A stretch of DNA of 64,000 nucleotides from Bradyrhizobium sp. CCGB12 (GTDB lineage Bacteria; Pseudomonadota; Alphaproteobacteria; Rhizobiales; Xanthobacteraceae), in assembly GCF_024199845.1 (NCBI RefSeq), contig NZ_JANADO010000001.1:7068001-7132000 (forward strand), in the 5' to 3' direction. The translations under genes and the position numbers were made by a program. The notes beneath the pieces were generated by a model, which was not told the origin of the DNA, searched no databases, and was given only the letters and a program-made list of their open reading frames with translations. Of this stretch, positions 36,450 to 46,099 are shown piece by piece; position 1 is the first letter of the stretch; each line of letters starts with the position of its first letter.

Positions 36450-38201
36450 TCAATAAATCGACGGCTCGCCGATCGGCGCGCCGAAATCGGTCTCGAGGAA
36501 GTCGAAGTCGCAGCCGTCATTGGCCTGCTTGATGTGTTTTGTGAACATCCAGCCATAGCCGCGTTCGAATCGGCGCTCGGGCTGCTTCCAGGCGGCGCGG
36601 CGCTTGGCGAGCTCGGCCTCGGGCACATCGAGATTGATGGTGCGCGCGGCGACATCGAGCGTGATGCAGTCGCCGTTCTGCACCAGCGCCAGCGGGCCAC
36701 CGATATAGGACTCCGGCGAGACGTGCAGGATGCAGGCGCCGTAGCTGGTGCCGCTCATGCGCGCGTCGGAGATGCGCACCATATCGCGCACGCCCTGCTT
36801 CACGAGTTTTGTGGGAATCGGCAGCATGCCCCATTCCGGCATGCCCGGCCCTCCTTGCGGGCCTGCATTGCGCAGGATCAGGATGTGGTCCTCGGTGACA
36901 TCAAGGTTGGGATCGTCGACCGCCTTCTTCATCGACGGATAGTCGTCGAACACCAGCGCGGGCCCGGTGTGCTTGAGGAAGCGCGGCGCGCAGGCGCTCG
37001 GCTTGATGACGCAGCCGTCGGGCGCGAGATTACCCTTGAGCACGGCGAGCGCGCCCTCCTTGTAGATGGGATTGTCGACGGAGCGGATCACATCGGGGTT
37101 GTGCACCTCGGCGCCATCGATGTTCTCGCCGAGGGTCTTGCCTGTTACCGTGATGCAGTCGAGATGCAGATGCGACTTGATCTCGCCCATCAGCGCCGGC
37201 AGGCCGCCGGCATAGAAGAAATCCTCCATCAGATAGGCATCGCCGCTCGGGCGAACGTTGGCAATCACGGGAACCTTGCGGCTCGCAATCTCGAAATCGT
37301 CGAGACCGATGTCCTGGCCGGCGCGGCGGGCCTGCGCGATCAGATGGATGATCGCGTTGGTCGAGCAACCCATCGCCATCGCCACCGCGATGGCGTTCTC
37401 GAACGCCTTGCGGGTCTGGATCGCCTTCGGCGTCAAATCCTCCCACACCATCTCGACGATGCGGCGGCCGCATTCGGAGGCCATGCGGATGTGATTGGCA
37501 TCCGCGGCCGGAATCGAGGAAGCGCCCGGCAGCGTCATGCCGATCGCCTCCGCAATCGCCGTCATGGTCGAGGCGGTGCCCATGGTCATGCAGGTGCCGT
37601 AGCTACGGGCGATGCCGGCCTCGATATCGAGCCAGTCCTTGTCGGAGATTTTGCCGGCGCGGCGTTCGTCCCAGTATTTCCAGCCATCCGAGCCGGAGCC
37701 GAGCGTCTTGCCCTTCCAGTTGCCGCGCAACATCGGGCCGGCCGGCAAATAGATGGCCGGAATGTTCATCGAGGTCGCGCCCAAGAGCAGCGCCGGCGTG
37801 GTCTTGTCGCAGCCGCCCATCAGCACCACGCCGTCGACGGGATGGCTGCGCAAGAGCTCCTCAGCCTCCATCGCAAGGAGATTGCGATAGAGCATGGTGG
37901 TCGGCTTGAGCAGCGATTCCGACAGCGACAGCGCCGGCAACTCCACCGGCAGGCCGCCGGCCATCAGGATGCCGCGCTTGACGTCGTCGACGCGCGACTT
38001 GAAGTGCATGTGGCAAGGCTGCGCCTCCGACCAGGTGTTGATGATCGCGATGCACGGCCGGTCCTTCCACTCTTCCGGCGCATAGCCCATCTGCATGGCG
38101 CGTGAGCGGTGGCCGAACGAGCGGAGATCGTCGGGTGCGAACCAGCGCGCGCTGCGGAGCTGGTCGGGCGTTTTTGTCTTGGTCACGATTGGGTGCCCCA
38201 T
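36450..38201 (-). CDS. IlvD/Edd-family dehydratase (sugar-acid dehydratase)
   Basis: A 583-residue protein (578 if it starts at GTG 38186, whose GTGA overlaps the permease stop). Iron-sulphur cysteines are in MGGCDKTTPALLLGA and SYGTCMTMGTASTM; the Mg-binding NTWSEAQPCH and the C-terminal RISDARMSGTSYGACILHV also fit. The length and the HMH-type N-terminus fit the arabonate/xylonate-type dehydratases rather than branched-chain IlvD. It would remove water from an aldonic acid to give a 2-keto-3-deoxy acid. Overlap with the permease implies translational coupling. Confidence 0.9.
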   Translation of the reverse strand: MGHPIVTKTKTPDQLRSARWFAPDDLRSFGHRSRAMQMGYAPEEWKDRPCIAIINTWSEAQPCHMHFKSRVDDVKRGILMAGGLPVELPALSLSESLLKPTTMLYRNLLAMEAEELLRSHPVDGVVLMGGCDKTTPALLLGATSMNIPAIYLPAGPMLRGNWKGKTLGSGSDGWKYWDERRAGKISDKDWLDIEAGIARSYGTCMTMGTASTMTAIAEAIGMTLPGASSIPAADANHIRMASECGRRIVEMVWEDLTPKAIQTRKAFENAIAVAMAMGCSTNAIIHLIAQARRAGQDIGLDDFEIASRKVPVIANVRPSGDAYLMEDFFYAGGLPALMGEIKSHLHLDCITVTGKTLGENIDGAEVHNPDVIRSVDNPIYKEGALAVLKGNLAPDGCVIKPSACAPRFLKHTGPALVFDDYPSMKKAVDDPNLDVTEDHILILRNAGPQGGPGMPEWGMLPIPTKLVKQGVRDMVRISDARMSGTSYGACILHVSPESYIGGPLALVQNGDCITLDVAARTINLDVPEAELAKRRAAWKQPERRFERGYGWMFTKHIKQANDGCDFDFLETDFGAPIGEPSIY

Positions 38202-39043
38202 TTCTGGACGGTGTTCCGCTCGATGGCGCGGAAGATCAGGTTCTCGACAAAGAGCCCGATGATGATCACGGTCAAGAGGCCCGCGAAGACGGCAGGTATG
38301 TCGAGCAAATTGCGGTTCTCGAAGATGAACCAGCCGAGCCCGCCCTGGCCCGAAGACACGCCGAACACCAGCTCGGCCGCGATCAGGGTGCGCCAGGCAA
38401 ACGCCCAGCCGATCTTCAGGCCGGTGAGGATCGAGCCGAAGGCCGCCGGGATGAGGATTTTGGCGACGTAGGGCAGCCCGCGCAGGCCGTAATTGCGGCC
38501 GACCATGCGCAGCGTGTTGGACACGCTCTTGAAACCGGAATGGGTGTTGAGCGCGACCGGCCACAGCACCGAATGGATCAGTACGAAGACGAGACTGCCA
38601 TTGCCGAGCCCGAACCAGATCAGCGCCAGCGGCAGCAGCGCGATTGCCGGCAGCGGATTGAACATCGCCGTCACCGTCTCCAGGAAGTCGGTGCCGATCC
38701 GGGTCGAGATCGCGAGCACGGTGAAGATCGCGGCCAGCACGATGCCGGCCGAATAGCCCATGAACAGCACCTTCAGCGAGGTCCACGCGCGCATCGGAAT
38801 CGTGCCGTCCTTGACGCGCTCGAACAGCGTCACGAAGGTGTCGTGCAGTGTCGGAAACAGCAGGGGATTGTCGAGAGCGACGCCGTAGGCCTCCCAGACC
38901 GCGGCGAGGAACAGGATGATGACGGACTTGCGGACGAAGCCGTCATTCCACAACAGCTCGGCAACGCTCAGCTTGCGCTCGACTTCGCCTGTGCCGCCGG
39001 CAGCCACCGGCGCTTCACGCAGCAGGATTCTCGCTTCGCCCAT
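38183..39043 (-). CDS. ABC transporter permease (SsuC/TauC type)
   Basis: A 286-residue inner-membrane permease with six helices and the EAA-like loop GRNYGLRGLPYVAKILIPAAFGSILTGLKI in the usual position (split here for brevity as RNYGLRGLPYVAKILIP). ATG 39043 follows GGAGCCACC. It belongs to the nitrate/sulfonate/taurine import group and works with the ATPase ten bases upstream and the solute-binding protein. The substrate probably feeds the dehydratase encoded next. Confidence 0.92.
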   Translation of the reverse strand: MGEARILLREAPVAAGGTGEVERKLSVAELLWNDGFVRKSVIILFLAAVWEAYGVALDNPLLFPTLHDTFVTLFERVKDGTIPMRAWTSLKVLFMGYSAGIVLAAIFTVLAISTRIGTDFLETVTAMFNPLPAIALLPLALIWFGLGNGSLVFVLIHSVLWPVALNTHSGFKSVSNTLRMVGRNYGLRGLPYVAKILIPAAFGSILTGLKIGWAFAWRTLIAAELVFGVSSGQGGLGWFIFENRNLLDIPAVFAGLLTVIIIGLFVENLIFRAIERNTVQKWGTQS

Positions 39044-39053
39044 GGTGGCTCCT

Positions 39054-39815
39054 TCAGTGCGCGGTTGCTTCGGAGGCGAACAGAAGATCGTGGATCTCTT
39101 TCTCCAGCCGGCCGGCGCTGCCGTCCTCATTCGAAACCTTGTCGACGTCGATCACCTCGGCCTTGACGCGGCCGGGATGCGGCGACAGCAGCAGGATTCG
39201 GTTGCCGATGCGGATCGCCTCCGCGATCGAATGGGTCACGAACAGCACGGTGAATTTGGTCTCGCTCCAGAGCTGGAGCAGCTCATCCTGGCAGGTCCGG
39301 CGCGTCAGCGCGTCGAGCGCCGCGAACGGCTCGTCCATCAGCAGGATGTCCGGCTCCATCGCCATGCCGCGCGCGATCGCGACGCGCTGCTTCATGCCGC
39401 CGGAGAGCGTGTGCGGATAGGCATCGACCACGCGCGTGAGGCCGACCTTCTCGATATAGGCCCGCGCCTTCGCCTCGGCGTCCTTGCGCGACAGCTTTCT
39501 CGCCGTGAGCAGCGGGAACATCACGTTGGCGAGCACGCTCTTCCAGGGCAGGAGCTGGTCGAACTCCTGGAAGATCATCATGCGGTCGGCGCCGGGACCG
39601 TGGATCTCGCGGCCATCGATGGTCATGCGGCCTTCGCTCGGCGTCATGTAGCCGCCGACGGCCTTGAGCAGGGTCGACTTGCCGCAGCCGGAGGGACCGA
39701 GCAGCACGAAGCGGTCGGACCGGTCGACGGTGAAGCTCACTTTTTCGGTTGCGGTGACGACTGCGCTGGAAGTCTTGTAGCGCAGCGTCACGGAGCTGAC
39801 GTCGAGCAGCGCCAT
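39054..39815 (-). CDS. ABC transporter ATP-binding protein
   Basis: A 253-residue ATPase with Walker A (LLGPSGCGKSTLLKAVGG), Q-loop (MIFQEFDQLLPW), signature (HTLSGGMKQRVAIARG), Walker B (DILLMDEPFAALDA) and the H-loop (LFVTHSIAEAI). It is the SsuB/TauB subtype. Its ATG overlaps the stop codon of the solute-binding-protein gene by one base (TGATG), indicating coupled translation. Confidence 0.95.
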   Translation of the reverse strand: MALLDVSSVTLRYKTSSAVVTATEKVSFTVDRSDRFVLLGPSGCGKSTLLKAVGGYMTPSEGRMTIDGREIHGPGADRMMIFQEFDQLLPWKSVLANVMFPLLTARKLSRKDAEAKARAYIEKVGLTRVVDAYPHTLSGGMKQRVAIARGMAMEPDILLMDEPFAALDALTRRTCQDELLQLWSETKFTVLFVTHSIAEAIRIGNRILLLSPHPGRVKAEVIDVDKVSNEDGSAGRLEKEIHDLLFASEATAH

Positions 39816-40834
39816 CAGTTGCCCTTCAGGTCGTGCGCGACGGGGAGATAATAATCCGTCCAGGCCTTGGGCTGGTTCTTCAGCGTGCCGGTCTTGTAGA
39901 GATGGGCGGCGAATTTCATCGTGCCCTGCGGCTCGAGATTCCACTCCATCATGCCGGGCTCCTTGAGGAGGTCGAGCAGCTCTTCCACCGAGGTCTTGTC
40001 GCCGGTGATCTCCTTGTAGATCTCGACCGCCTGCCTGGTGTCGCTGCGGATCAGGTCCTGCGCTTCCTTGGTGGCGTCACGCACGGCCTGGATGATTCTT
40101 GGATTGGCGTCGGCGAACTTCGTCGTGGTGAAGAATTGCGCCTGGCTGAGCGGGCCGCCCATCACGTCGGGCGACGACAGCACCACATGCGCACCCGGCA
40201 CGTTCTTCAGCTCCAGGAAGGTGAAGGGCGGGATCGAGAAGTGATTGTGCACCTCGTGCTTCGGGTTGGACAGCGCGGCATAGGCGTCGGGATGGCCGAG
40301 CTGCACCGTGTTGGGGTCGAGCTTCGACCATTGGTCGGCGCCAAAAGCCTCGGCGGCCGCGATCTGAAGTACGATCGCCTGGGTCGAGACCTTGACGGTC
40401 GGCACCGCGATCTTGTCGCCGGGGCCAAAATCCTTGATCGACTTGATGTTGGCGTCACGGCTGATCAGCGTCATCGGCTGCGCCGAAGTCGCGACGATGC
40501 CCTTCACGCCGCCGCGGGTGCGATCCCACAACAGCAGCAGATTGCCTGTCCCGGTGTTGAGGATGTCGACGCCGCCAGCGAGCAGCGCATCGGTCTGCGC
40601 CCCGCCGCCGGAGAAGGTGATCCATTTGGTGGTGACACCGGAGACGCCGAGGGAAGCGGCGTGCTTCTCGATCAGCTTCAGCTTCTCCATGATGTGGCTC
40701 GGCATGTAGAAGATGCCGGGCTGGCGCGACAGCGCGATCTCGGATTTCTGCTGGGCGTGCGCGGCGGATGCCGACAGGGCGGCTGCGGCGATCAAGACGG
40801 CAGCCGCAAGCCGGCTACGAAGATGCGTGATCAT
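39815..40834 (-). CDS. ABC transporter solute-binding protein (NMT1/SsuA-like)
   Basis: A 339-residue periplasmic protein with a signal peptide (LAAAVLIAAAALSASAAHAQ) and the two-lobed fold of the NMT1/SsuA family (IALSRQPGIFYMPSHIMEKL, GGAQTDALLAGGVDILNTGT, KIAVPTVKVSTQAIVLQIAA). It is the first gene of the operon and lies opposite the GntR gene. The ligand is not predictable from sequence; the downstream enzymes suggest a sugar acid or related organic acid. Confidence 0.92.
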   Translation of the reverse strand: MITHLRSRLAAAVLIAAAALSASAAHAQQKSEIALSRQPGIFYMPSHIMEKLKLIEKHAASLGVSGVTTKWITFSGGGAQTDALLAGGVDILNTGTGNLLLLWDRTRGGVKGIVATSAQPMTLISRDANIKSIKDFGPGDKIAVPTVKVSTQAIVLQIAAAEAFGADQWSKLDPNTVQLGHPDAYAALSNPKHEVHNHFSIPPFTFLELKNVPGAHVVLSSPDVMGGPLSQAQFFTTTKFADANPRIIQAVRDATKEAQDLIRSDTRQAVEIYKEITGDKTSVEELLDLLKEPGMMEWNLEPQGTMKFAAHLYKTGTLKNQPKAWTDYYLPVAHDLKGN

Positions 40835-40879
40835 TGTTGTGTGTTTCCTCCGGTCATCGTCGAGCTGCGTTGACGCTGC

Positions 40880-40905
40880 TGATGCACTAATATATTAGTG
40901 CATCA
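40880..40905. promoter_or_regulatory. Perfect 26-bp palindrome, likely GntR operator
   Basis: The left half is TGATGCACTAATA and the right half is its exact reverse complement. It lies between the divergent transporter operon (start 40834) and the GntR gene (start 40929), 46 and 24 bases from the start codons. FadR/VanR-type regulators of the GntR family bind such palindromes, so it probably controls both directions. Confidence 0.8.
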
Positions 40906-40928
40906 AAGGCAAGCCCGCGGGACCCGCC

Positions 40929-41645
40929 ATGGAATCACCCCACCCCGCGCCGCGCGCGGCACCACGACCCGCCGCCCGGCTCGATCGCGGCCGTCAAGCC
41001 GCTCCGCAGGTGTTCGAGCGGTTGCGCAATGCGATCATCGCCCTGGAACTGCCGCCCGGCGCCCCGCTGTCACGCGCCGAGCTCGCCGGGCAGTTCGGCG
41101 TCAGCTCCACGCCGGTGCGCGACGCACTGATGCGGCTCGAGGAGGAAGGCCTGGTCGACGTGTTTCCGCAGCATGCGACCGTGGTCAGCCGGATCGACGT
41201 CAATCGCGCGCAACAGGCGCATTTCCTGCGCCAGGCGCTGGAGCTGGAGATCGTCCGCCTGCTCGCAACCAACCCCGACGCGTCCCTGATCGTTCGCCTC
41301 GATCACGCCATCGCGTTGCAGCAGCAATTCGCGAGGGCCGGTGAGTTCGAGGCCTTCATGGCCGGCGACAACGATTTTCACGCCCAGCTCTACACGGCCG
41401 CCGGCAAGCAGGATCTGTGGGCGCTGGTGCGCAGCCGCAGCGGGCACAGCGATCGTTTGCGCCGTCTGCACCTGCCCTCGCCGGGCAAGGCCCAGAACAT
41501 CGTGCGCCACCACAAACTGATCACCCGCGCGATCGAGGCCGGAGACGCCGACGCTGCGCAACAACACCTGCGCAAGCATCTGTCGGGCACGCTGAGCGAA
41601 CTGGACAAGATCCGGAGCCATTATCCCGAGTACCTGACCGATTAA
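40929..41645 (+). CDS. GntR-family regulator with FCD domain
   Basis: A 238-residue repressor or activator. The N-terminal winged helix is clear (APLSRAELAGQFGVSSTPVRDALMRLEEEGLV). The C-terminal FCD ligand domain has metal-ligand-like residues in DNDFHAQLY, RHHKLITRAIEAGD and QQHLRKHL. FCD regulators sense organic acids or sugar acids. It is divergent from the catabolic operon with a perfect palindrome between them and is very likely its regulator. Confidence 0.92.
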   Translation: MESPHPAPRAAPRPAARLDRGRQAAPQVFERLRNAIIALELPPGAPLSRAELAGQFGVSSTPVRDALMRLEEEGLVDVFPQHATVVSRIDVNRAQQAHFLRQALELEIVRLLATNPDASLIVRLDHAIALQQQFARAGEFEAFMAGDNDFHAQLYTAAGKQDLWALVRSRSGHSDRLRRLHLPSPGKAQNIVRHHKLITRAIEAGDADAAQQHLRKHLSGTLSELDKIRSHYPEYLTD

Positions 41646-41896
41646 CCAGGCCTCTTTAATCCGCAGTGAAGCCCGGGCTCCGTGCACCCGCGGCGGGAAA
41701 CATATTCCGGCCGGTCCCCGGTAATTTTGTGCACGGAAGCATGCATATGGGCCTATCATCTTCAAGCACGACATGCGGGATTCGCATCGGTCGCGAAGTG
41801 CTTGCAGGTCGAGCAGAATCCGCGCAACAATTTCGTATTTGATGGCTTGATTTGCGGTCGCTGGGACATTCCCATCCGACCCGGAGGATTTCAGAC

Positions 41897-42316
41897 GTGG
41901 CCAACATCCTGATCGTGGATGACGACCCGGCCGTGCAGATCACGATCCGGCTGATCCTGGAGAGGGCCGGTCACCACGTCACCGTCGCCGGCGATGGCCG
42001 CAAAGGACTGGCGCTGTTCGAGGCCAGCCAGTTCGACCTGCTGTTTCTCGACATCTTCATGCCCGGCATGGACGGGCTGGAGACCATGCGCCACATCCGG
42101 GCGCTGGCTCCGGCCATTCCGATCATCGTCATTTCCGGCCGCTCGATGACGCCAGATGCCTATGCGGAGCCGGATTTCCTGAAGATGGCGACCAAGCTCG
42201 GCGCGGTGGCAAGCCTGCAAAAGCCGTTTCACCCCGGCGCCCTGCTCGCCGCGGTCGATGGCTGCCTGAAGGCGGCCCGGCCGGAGGCACCCGATGTCAG
42301 CGCCGGCCGCCGATGA
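41897..42316 (+). CDS. Single-domain response regulator
   Basis: A 139-residue receiver starting at GTG 41897 (CGGAGGA nine bases upstream). The acidic pocket is DDDP at 8-11, the phosphoacceptor is Asp52 (LLFLDIFMPGMDG), and the switch residues are Ser in VISG and Lys in LQKPF. It has no output domain. It overlaps the hybrid kinase gene by 23 bases, so it is a likely partner of that kinase. It is a close paralogue of the receiver at 53.2-53.7 kb (shared PDFLKMATKLGA / PDFLRMALELGA). Confidence 0.9.
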   Translation: MANILIVDDDPAVQITIRLILERAGHHVTVAGDGRKGLALFEASQFDLLFLDIFMPGMDGLETMRHIRALAPAIPIIVISGRSMTPDAYAEPDFLKMATKLGAVASLQKPFHPGALLAAVDGCLKAARPEAPDVSAGRR

Positions 42317-45300
42317 CAAGGAGCTTCATTCCGTTCCAGGCCGGAACTGGCGCGGCCATTCGAGAAGCGGCGCGAATTTCCACATGACGCTCGCGACGCG
42401 GCTTGCCATCGCGATGATCCTGCTGGTGGCGGTGACCGTGGCCGCCGTCGGATGGCTGGGCTACCGCAACACGACCCAGGCCGTCATTCCGCGGGTGCTG
42501 GAACGCGTCGAGGCCCAGTCTCGCCTGCTGGCAATCCATCTCGAATCCTATGTTGCCGGAGCTCGCGGCGATCTGCTCGGCTATCGCTCGGCCGCAGCCA
42601 TCAACGGCCTGATCCGCGCTCATATCGGTGGCGGCATCGATCCTCTCGACGGCGTTTCGGAGCAAACTTGGCGCGAGCGCATCGCAGCGCGCCTCGCCGC
42701 CGAGATCGACGCCAAGCCGAGCTACGGACAATTCCGAATCATCGGCCTGGACGACGACCAGCGCGAGCTGGTCCGCGTCGATCGGTCCGGCCCGAATGGA
42801 AAGGCGCGGATCGTCCCCAAGGAGGAACTGGAGCGCAAGAGCGAACGAACCTACTTTCAGGAGACGATTCGACTGGCGGGTGGCGAGATCTATGTGTCCG
42901 GCATCGATCTCGCCACCCGCCAGGGAGGGACGGCCGAGCTCCACGTTCCGACGTTGCGGGTCGCGACGCCCCTGTTCACGCCGGACAGCAAGCCGTTCGG
43001 CATCATCATCGCCAATATCGACATGCGCACGGCCCTCGACCGCGTCCGCTCGACCCCGGGCGCAGGGGGAGAGATCTATGTCGTGAATTCGCGCAGTGAC
43101 TATCTCGTCCATCCCGATCGCGCGCGCGAATTCGGCTCATTGCGTGGCCACCCCACCGACTGGCGCCGTGACTTTCCATTCTTCGCAACCCAGGTCGGCT
43201 CGCTGGAGGGCACCACGCATCTCATGACCGACGGGTCGGGCCGGCCGAGCGGCGTGACGATCGCGCCGGCGCTGCTGGTCGGCAAGGAATGGGTTGCGAT
43301 CGTCGAGACGGTCCCTCCGCCTGTGTTCGGCCGCGTGCCGGCGGCGATCCAAAAGACCTCTCTGGTGGTCGGCATCCTGGCCGTGCTCGCGGCGGCCTCA
43401 CTTGCGGTGCTGCTGGCGCGCTCATTGACGCGCCCGATCGGGCGTCTGACCGCGGCGGTGCAGGCAATCGGCAGCGGACGGCCGGCGGACATCCCCGTCG
43501 ATGCCAGCGGCGAGACAGGCGTGCTGGCACGGGCCTTTGCCCAGATGGTCGAGGAAACCCGGGCGAAAACAGCCGCGCTTCAACGCGAGGTCGAGGAGCA
43601 TCGCCGCACCGAGGTCGCGCGAAGCCACCACGCGGCGCGCGAGCGCTTGTTCAGCGCCGCGATCGAATCGTCCGACGATGCGATCGTGATGCAGTCGCTC
43701 GATGCCATCATCACGGGCTGGAATCCGGCCGCCGAACGCCTCTATGGTTATTCGGCTGACGAGGCGATCGGGAAATCCACCGCGATCATCGTTCCCCCCG
43801 ACCGTCGCGAGCACGGCAAGGACTATCTGCGACGGATCGCCCGGGGCGAGCCGATCGAACGTTTCGAGACGGTGCGCTTCTGCAAGGACGGCACCCCGGT
43901 CGAGATCTCACTCAGCCTCTCGCCGATCAGGGGCCCGTCGGGCGAGATCATCGGGGCCTCCGGGACCGCGCGCAGCCTCACCGAGGCGCGGCGGGCCGAG
44001 CGGGCGCTCCAGCAGCAGCTCGAGGAGCGGCGGCAGATCTTCGATGCCTCGCAGGACCTGATCATGGTCATGGATGCGCGCGGCCACATCGTGCAGATCA
44101 GCCCGAGCAGCCAAGCCATTCTCGGCTTCAGCCCGGAGGAGATGATCGGCCGCAGCGGTGCCGATTTCATTCACCCCGATCATCTGGAGCAGTCCCGCGA
44201 GGACATGCGCGCGCTGCGGCGCGGCGAGCGCCCCAAGCTCGCCGACACCCGCTGCATCCACAAGGACCGGCACGAGGTCTGGCTCTCCTGGCTCGGCAAC
44301 TGGTCCGAGCCGGCGCAACGCTTCTTCTTCATCGGACGTGACATGACGGAGGCGCGGCGTGCGCAGGAATCGCTGCGCGAGAGCGAACGGCTCGCCCGCA
44401 ACATCGTCGAGACCTCACTCGACGCCTTCGTCCAGACCGACGAGACCAGCAGCATCCTGAACTGGAACTCGCAGGCCGAACAGCTCTTCGGCTGGCGCCG
44501 CGACGAGGTGCTCGGCAAGAGCACGATCGATCTGATCGTAGCCGAGAGCGAGCGTGACAGGGTCAGCGCGGGCCTGACGCAATTCCTCGCAAACGATGAC
44601 GGCAGGACGCTGAACCGCCGCCGCGAGCTGATGTGCCAACGCCGCGACGGCAAGGAATTCATGGCCGAGCTGAGCGTCACCGCGCTGAAGCGCCGCGAGG
44701 GCCTGCTGTTCAACGTCTTCTACCGCGACCTCACCGACAAGATCGCGGCCGAGGAGCGCATCCGCCATGCCGAGAAGATGGAGGCGGTCGGCCAGCTCAC
44801 CGGCGGCGTGGCGCATGATTTCAACAACATCCTCACCGTCATCACCGGAACGATCGAGATCCTCGCGGAGGCAGTCGAGAAGGAGCCGCAGCTTGCGGCC
44901 ATCACCAAGATGATCGACGAGGCCGCCGGGCGCGGCGCCGAGCTGACCCAGCATTTGCTCGCCTTCGCGCGCAAGCAGCCGCTCCAGCCGCGCGAGATCG
45001 ACATCAACTCGCTGATCGTCGACACCGCGAAACTGCTGCGACCGACGCTGGGCGAGCAGATCCAGATCGAAGCTGTATTCGAGGACGAGAACTGCGTCGC
45101 GATCGTCGATCCCAACCAGCTCACCACTGCGATCCTCAACCTCGCGCTCAATGCCCGCGACGCCATGCCTGGCGGCGGCAAGCTGATCCTGGAGACGGGC
45201 GGCGCCTATCTCGACGAGGTCTATGCCAACGTCAACGATGTCCGGCCGGGGCACTACGTGATGATCGCCGTGAGCGACACCGGTACCGGAATTGCCGCGA

Positions 45301-45890
45301 CCATGCTGGCCAGGGTATTCGACCCCTTCTTCACCTCAAAGGGGCCCGGCAAGGGCACCGGACTCGGGCTTTCGATGGTCTACGGCTTCATCAAGCAGTC
45401 CGCGGGCCACATCAAGATCTACAGCGAGGAAGGCCACGGCACCACGATCAAGATGTATCTGCCGCCGGGCAAGACGGCGACGGCGGTCGGCGAAGGCGTG
45501 ACGCCTGTGACGATCGAGGGCGGACACGAGACGATCCTCGTGGTCGAGGACGACCGGCTGGTGCGCGACTACGTGCTGGCGCAACTGCATGCGCTGGGTT
45601 ACGTCACCTTGCAGGCTGCGAACGCCGCGGAGGCGCTCGCCATCGTCGCCGCCGGCAAGCCGTTCGACCTCCTGTTCACCGATGTCATCATGCCTGGCAA
45701 GATGAACGGACGTCAGCTCGCTGACGAGCTCCAGAAGACCCGCCCAGATCTCAGGGTGGTCTACACGTCCGGCTACACCGAGAATGCGATCATCCATCAC
45801 GGCCGGCTGGATGCGGGCGTTCTGCTGCTGGCCAAGCCCTACCGCAAATCGGATCTGGCGCGGATCATCCGCAAGGCGCTGGGCGCCTGA
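42294..45890 (+). CDS. Membrane hybrid sensor histidine kinase with HAMP and three PAS domains
   Basis: A 1198-residue protein; CGGAGG lies seven bases before ATG 42294. Order: membrane helix (about 36-56), Cache-like periplasmic sensor, second helix (355-375), HAMP, PAS domains near 455-575, 580-695 and 705-825, HisKA with phospho-His841 (GGVAHDFNNIL), ATPase domain (NLALNARDAMPGGG, GTGLGLSMVYGF) and a C-terminal receiver with Asp1130 (LLFTDVIMPG). It senses an extracellular signal and should pass phosphate to its own receiver, then through an HPt, possibly the one at 55.4 kb (inference). Confidence 0.95.
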   Translation: MSAPAADDKELHSVPGRNWRGHSRSGANFHMTLATRLAIAMILLVAVTVAAVGWLGYRNTTQAVIPRVLERVEAQSRLLAIHLESYVAGARGDLLGYRSAAAINGLIRAHIGGGIDPLDGVSEQTWRERIAARLAAEIDAKPSYGQFRIIGLDDDQRELVRVDRSGPNGKARIVPKEELERKSERTYFQETIRLAGGEIYVSGIDLATRQGGTAELHVPTLRVATPLFTPDSKPFGIIIANIDMRTALDRVRSTPGAGGEIYVVNSRSDYLVHPDRAREFGSLRGHPTDWRRDFPFFATQVGSLEGTTHLMTDGSGRPSGVTIAPALLVGKEWVAIVETVPPPVFGRVPAAIQKTSLVVGILAVLAAASLAVLLARSLTRPIGRLTAAVQAIGSGRPADIPVDASGETGVLARAFAQMVEETRAKTAALQREVEEHRRTEVARSHHAARERLFSAAIESSDDAIVMQSLDAIITGWNPAAERLYGYSADEAIGKSTAIIVPPDRREHGKDYLRRIARGEPIERFETVRFCKDGTPVEISLSLSPIRGPSGEIIGASGTARSLTEARRAERALQQQLEERRQIFDASQDLIMVMDARGHIVQISPSSQAILGFSPEEMIGRSGADFIHPDHLEQSREDMRALRRGERPKLADTRCIHKDRHEVWLSWLGNWSEPAQRFFFIGRDMTEARRAQESLRESERLARNIVETSLDAFVQTDETSSILNWNSQAEQLFGWRRDEVLGKSTIDLIVAESERDRVSAGLTQFLANDDGRTLNRRRELMCQRRDGKEFMAELSVTALKRREGLLFNVFYRDLTDKIAAEERIRHAEKMEAVGQLTGGVAHDFNNILTVITGTIEILAEAVEKEPQLAAITKMIDEAAGRGAELTQHLLAFARKQPLQPREIDINSLIVDTAKLLRPTLGEQIQIEAVFEDENCVAIVDPNQLTTAILNLALNARDAMPGGGKLILETGGAYLDEVYANVNDVRPGHYVMIAVSDTGTGIAATMLARVFDPFFTSKGPGKGTGLGLSMVYGFIKQSAGHIKIYSEEGHGTTIKMYLPPGKTATAVGEGVTPVTIEGGHETILVVEDDRLVRDYVLAQLHALGYVTLQAANAAEALAIVAAGKPFDLLFTDVIMPGKMNGRQLADELQKTRPDLRVVYTSGYTENAIIHHGRLDAGVLLLAKPYRKSDLARIIRKALGA

Positions 45891-45903
45891 GGACAAATCT
45901 CCT

Positions 45904-45991
45904 GTAGCCCGGATGGAGCGCAGCGCAATCCGGGACAGGATCATCCACGGATACAGCGGCCCCGGATTACGCTTCGCTCCATCCGGGCTAC
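45904..45991. repeat. Interspersed palindromic repeat
   Basis: GTAGCCCGGATGGAGCG at the left and CGCTCCATCCGGGCTAC at the right are exact complements, with inner arms GCAATCCGGG and CCCGGATTACG. The element follows the hybrid kinase gene by 14 bases and may act as its terminator. Confidence 0.85.
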
Positions 45992-46099
45992 GAAGCTATC
46001 GGTGAGGAGAAATGGGGCCCGGCTCTGCAACGCATCACCATAGCGCGTCAAAGACGCGCGTAAACGCGCTGCGTCCGGGGCACGAGAGAACGAAACGAC

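Noticed and set aside
35766-38105. 779-codon open frame on the plus strand
   Set aside because: Mirror of the RraA-like and dehydratase genes, crossing an interspersed repeat; no domain.
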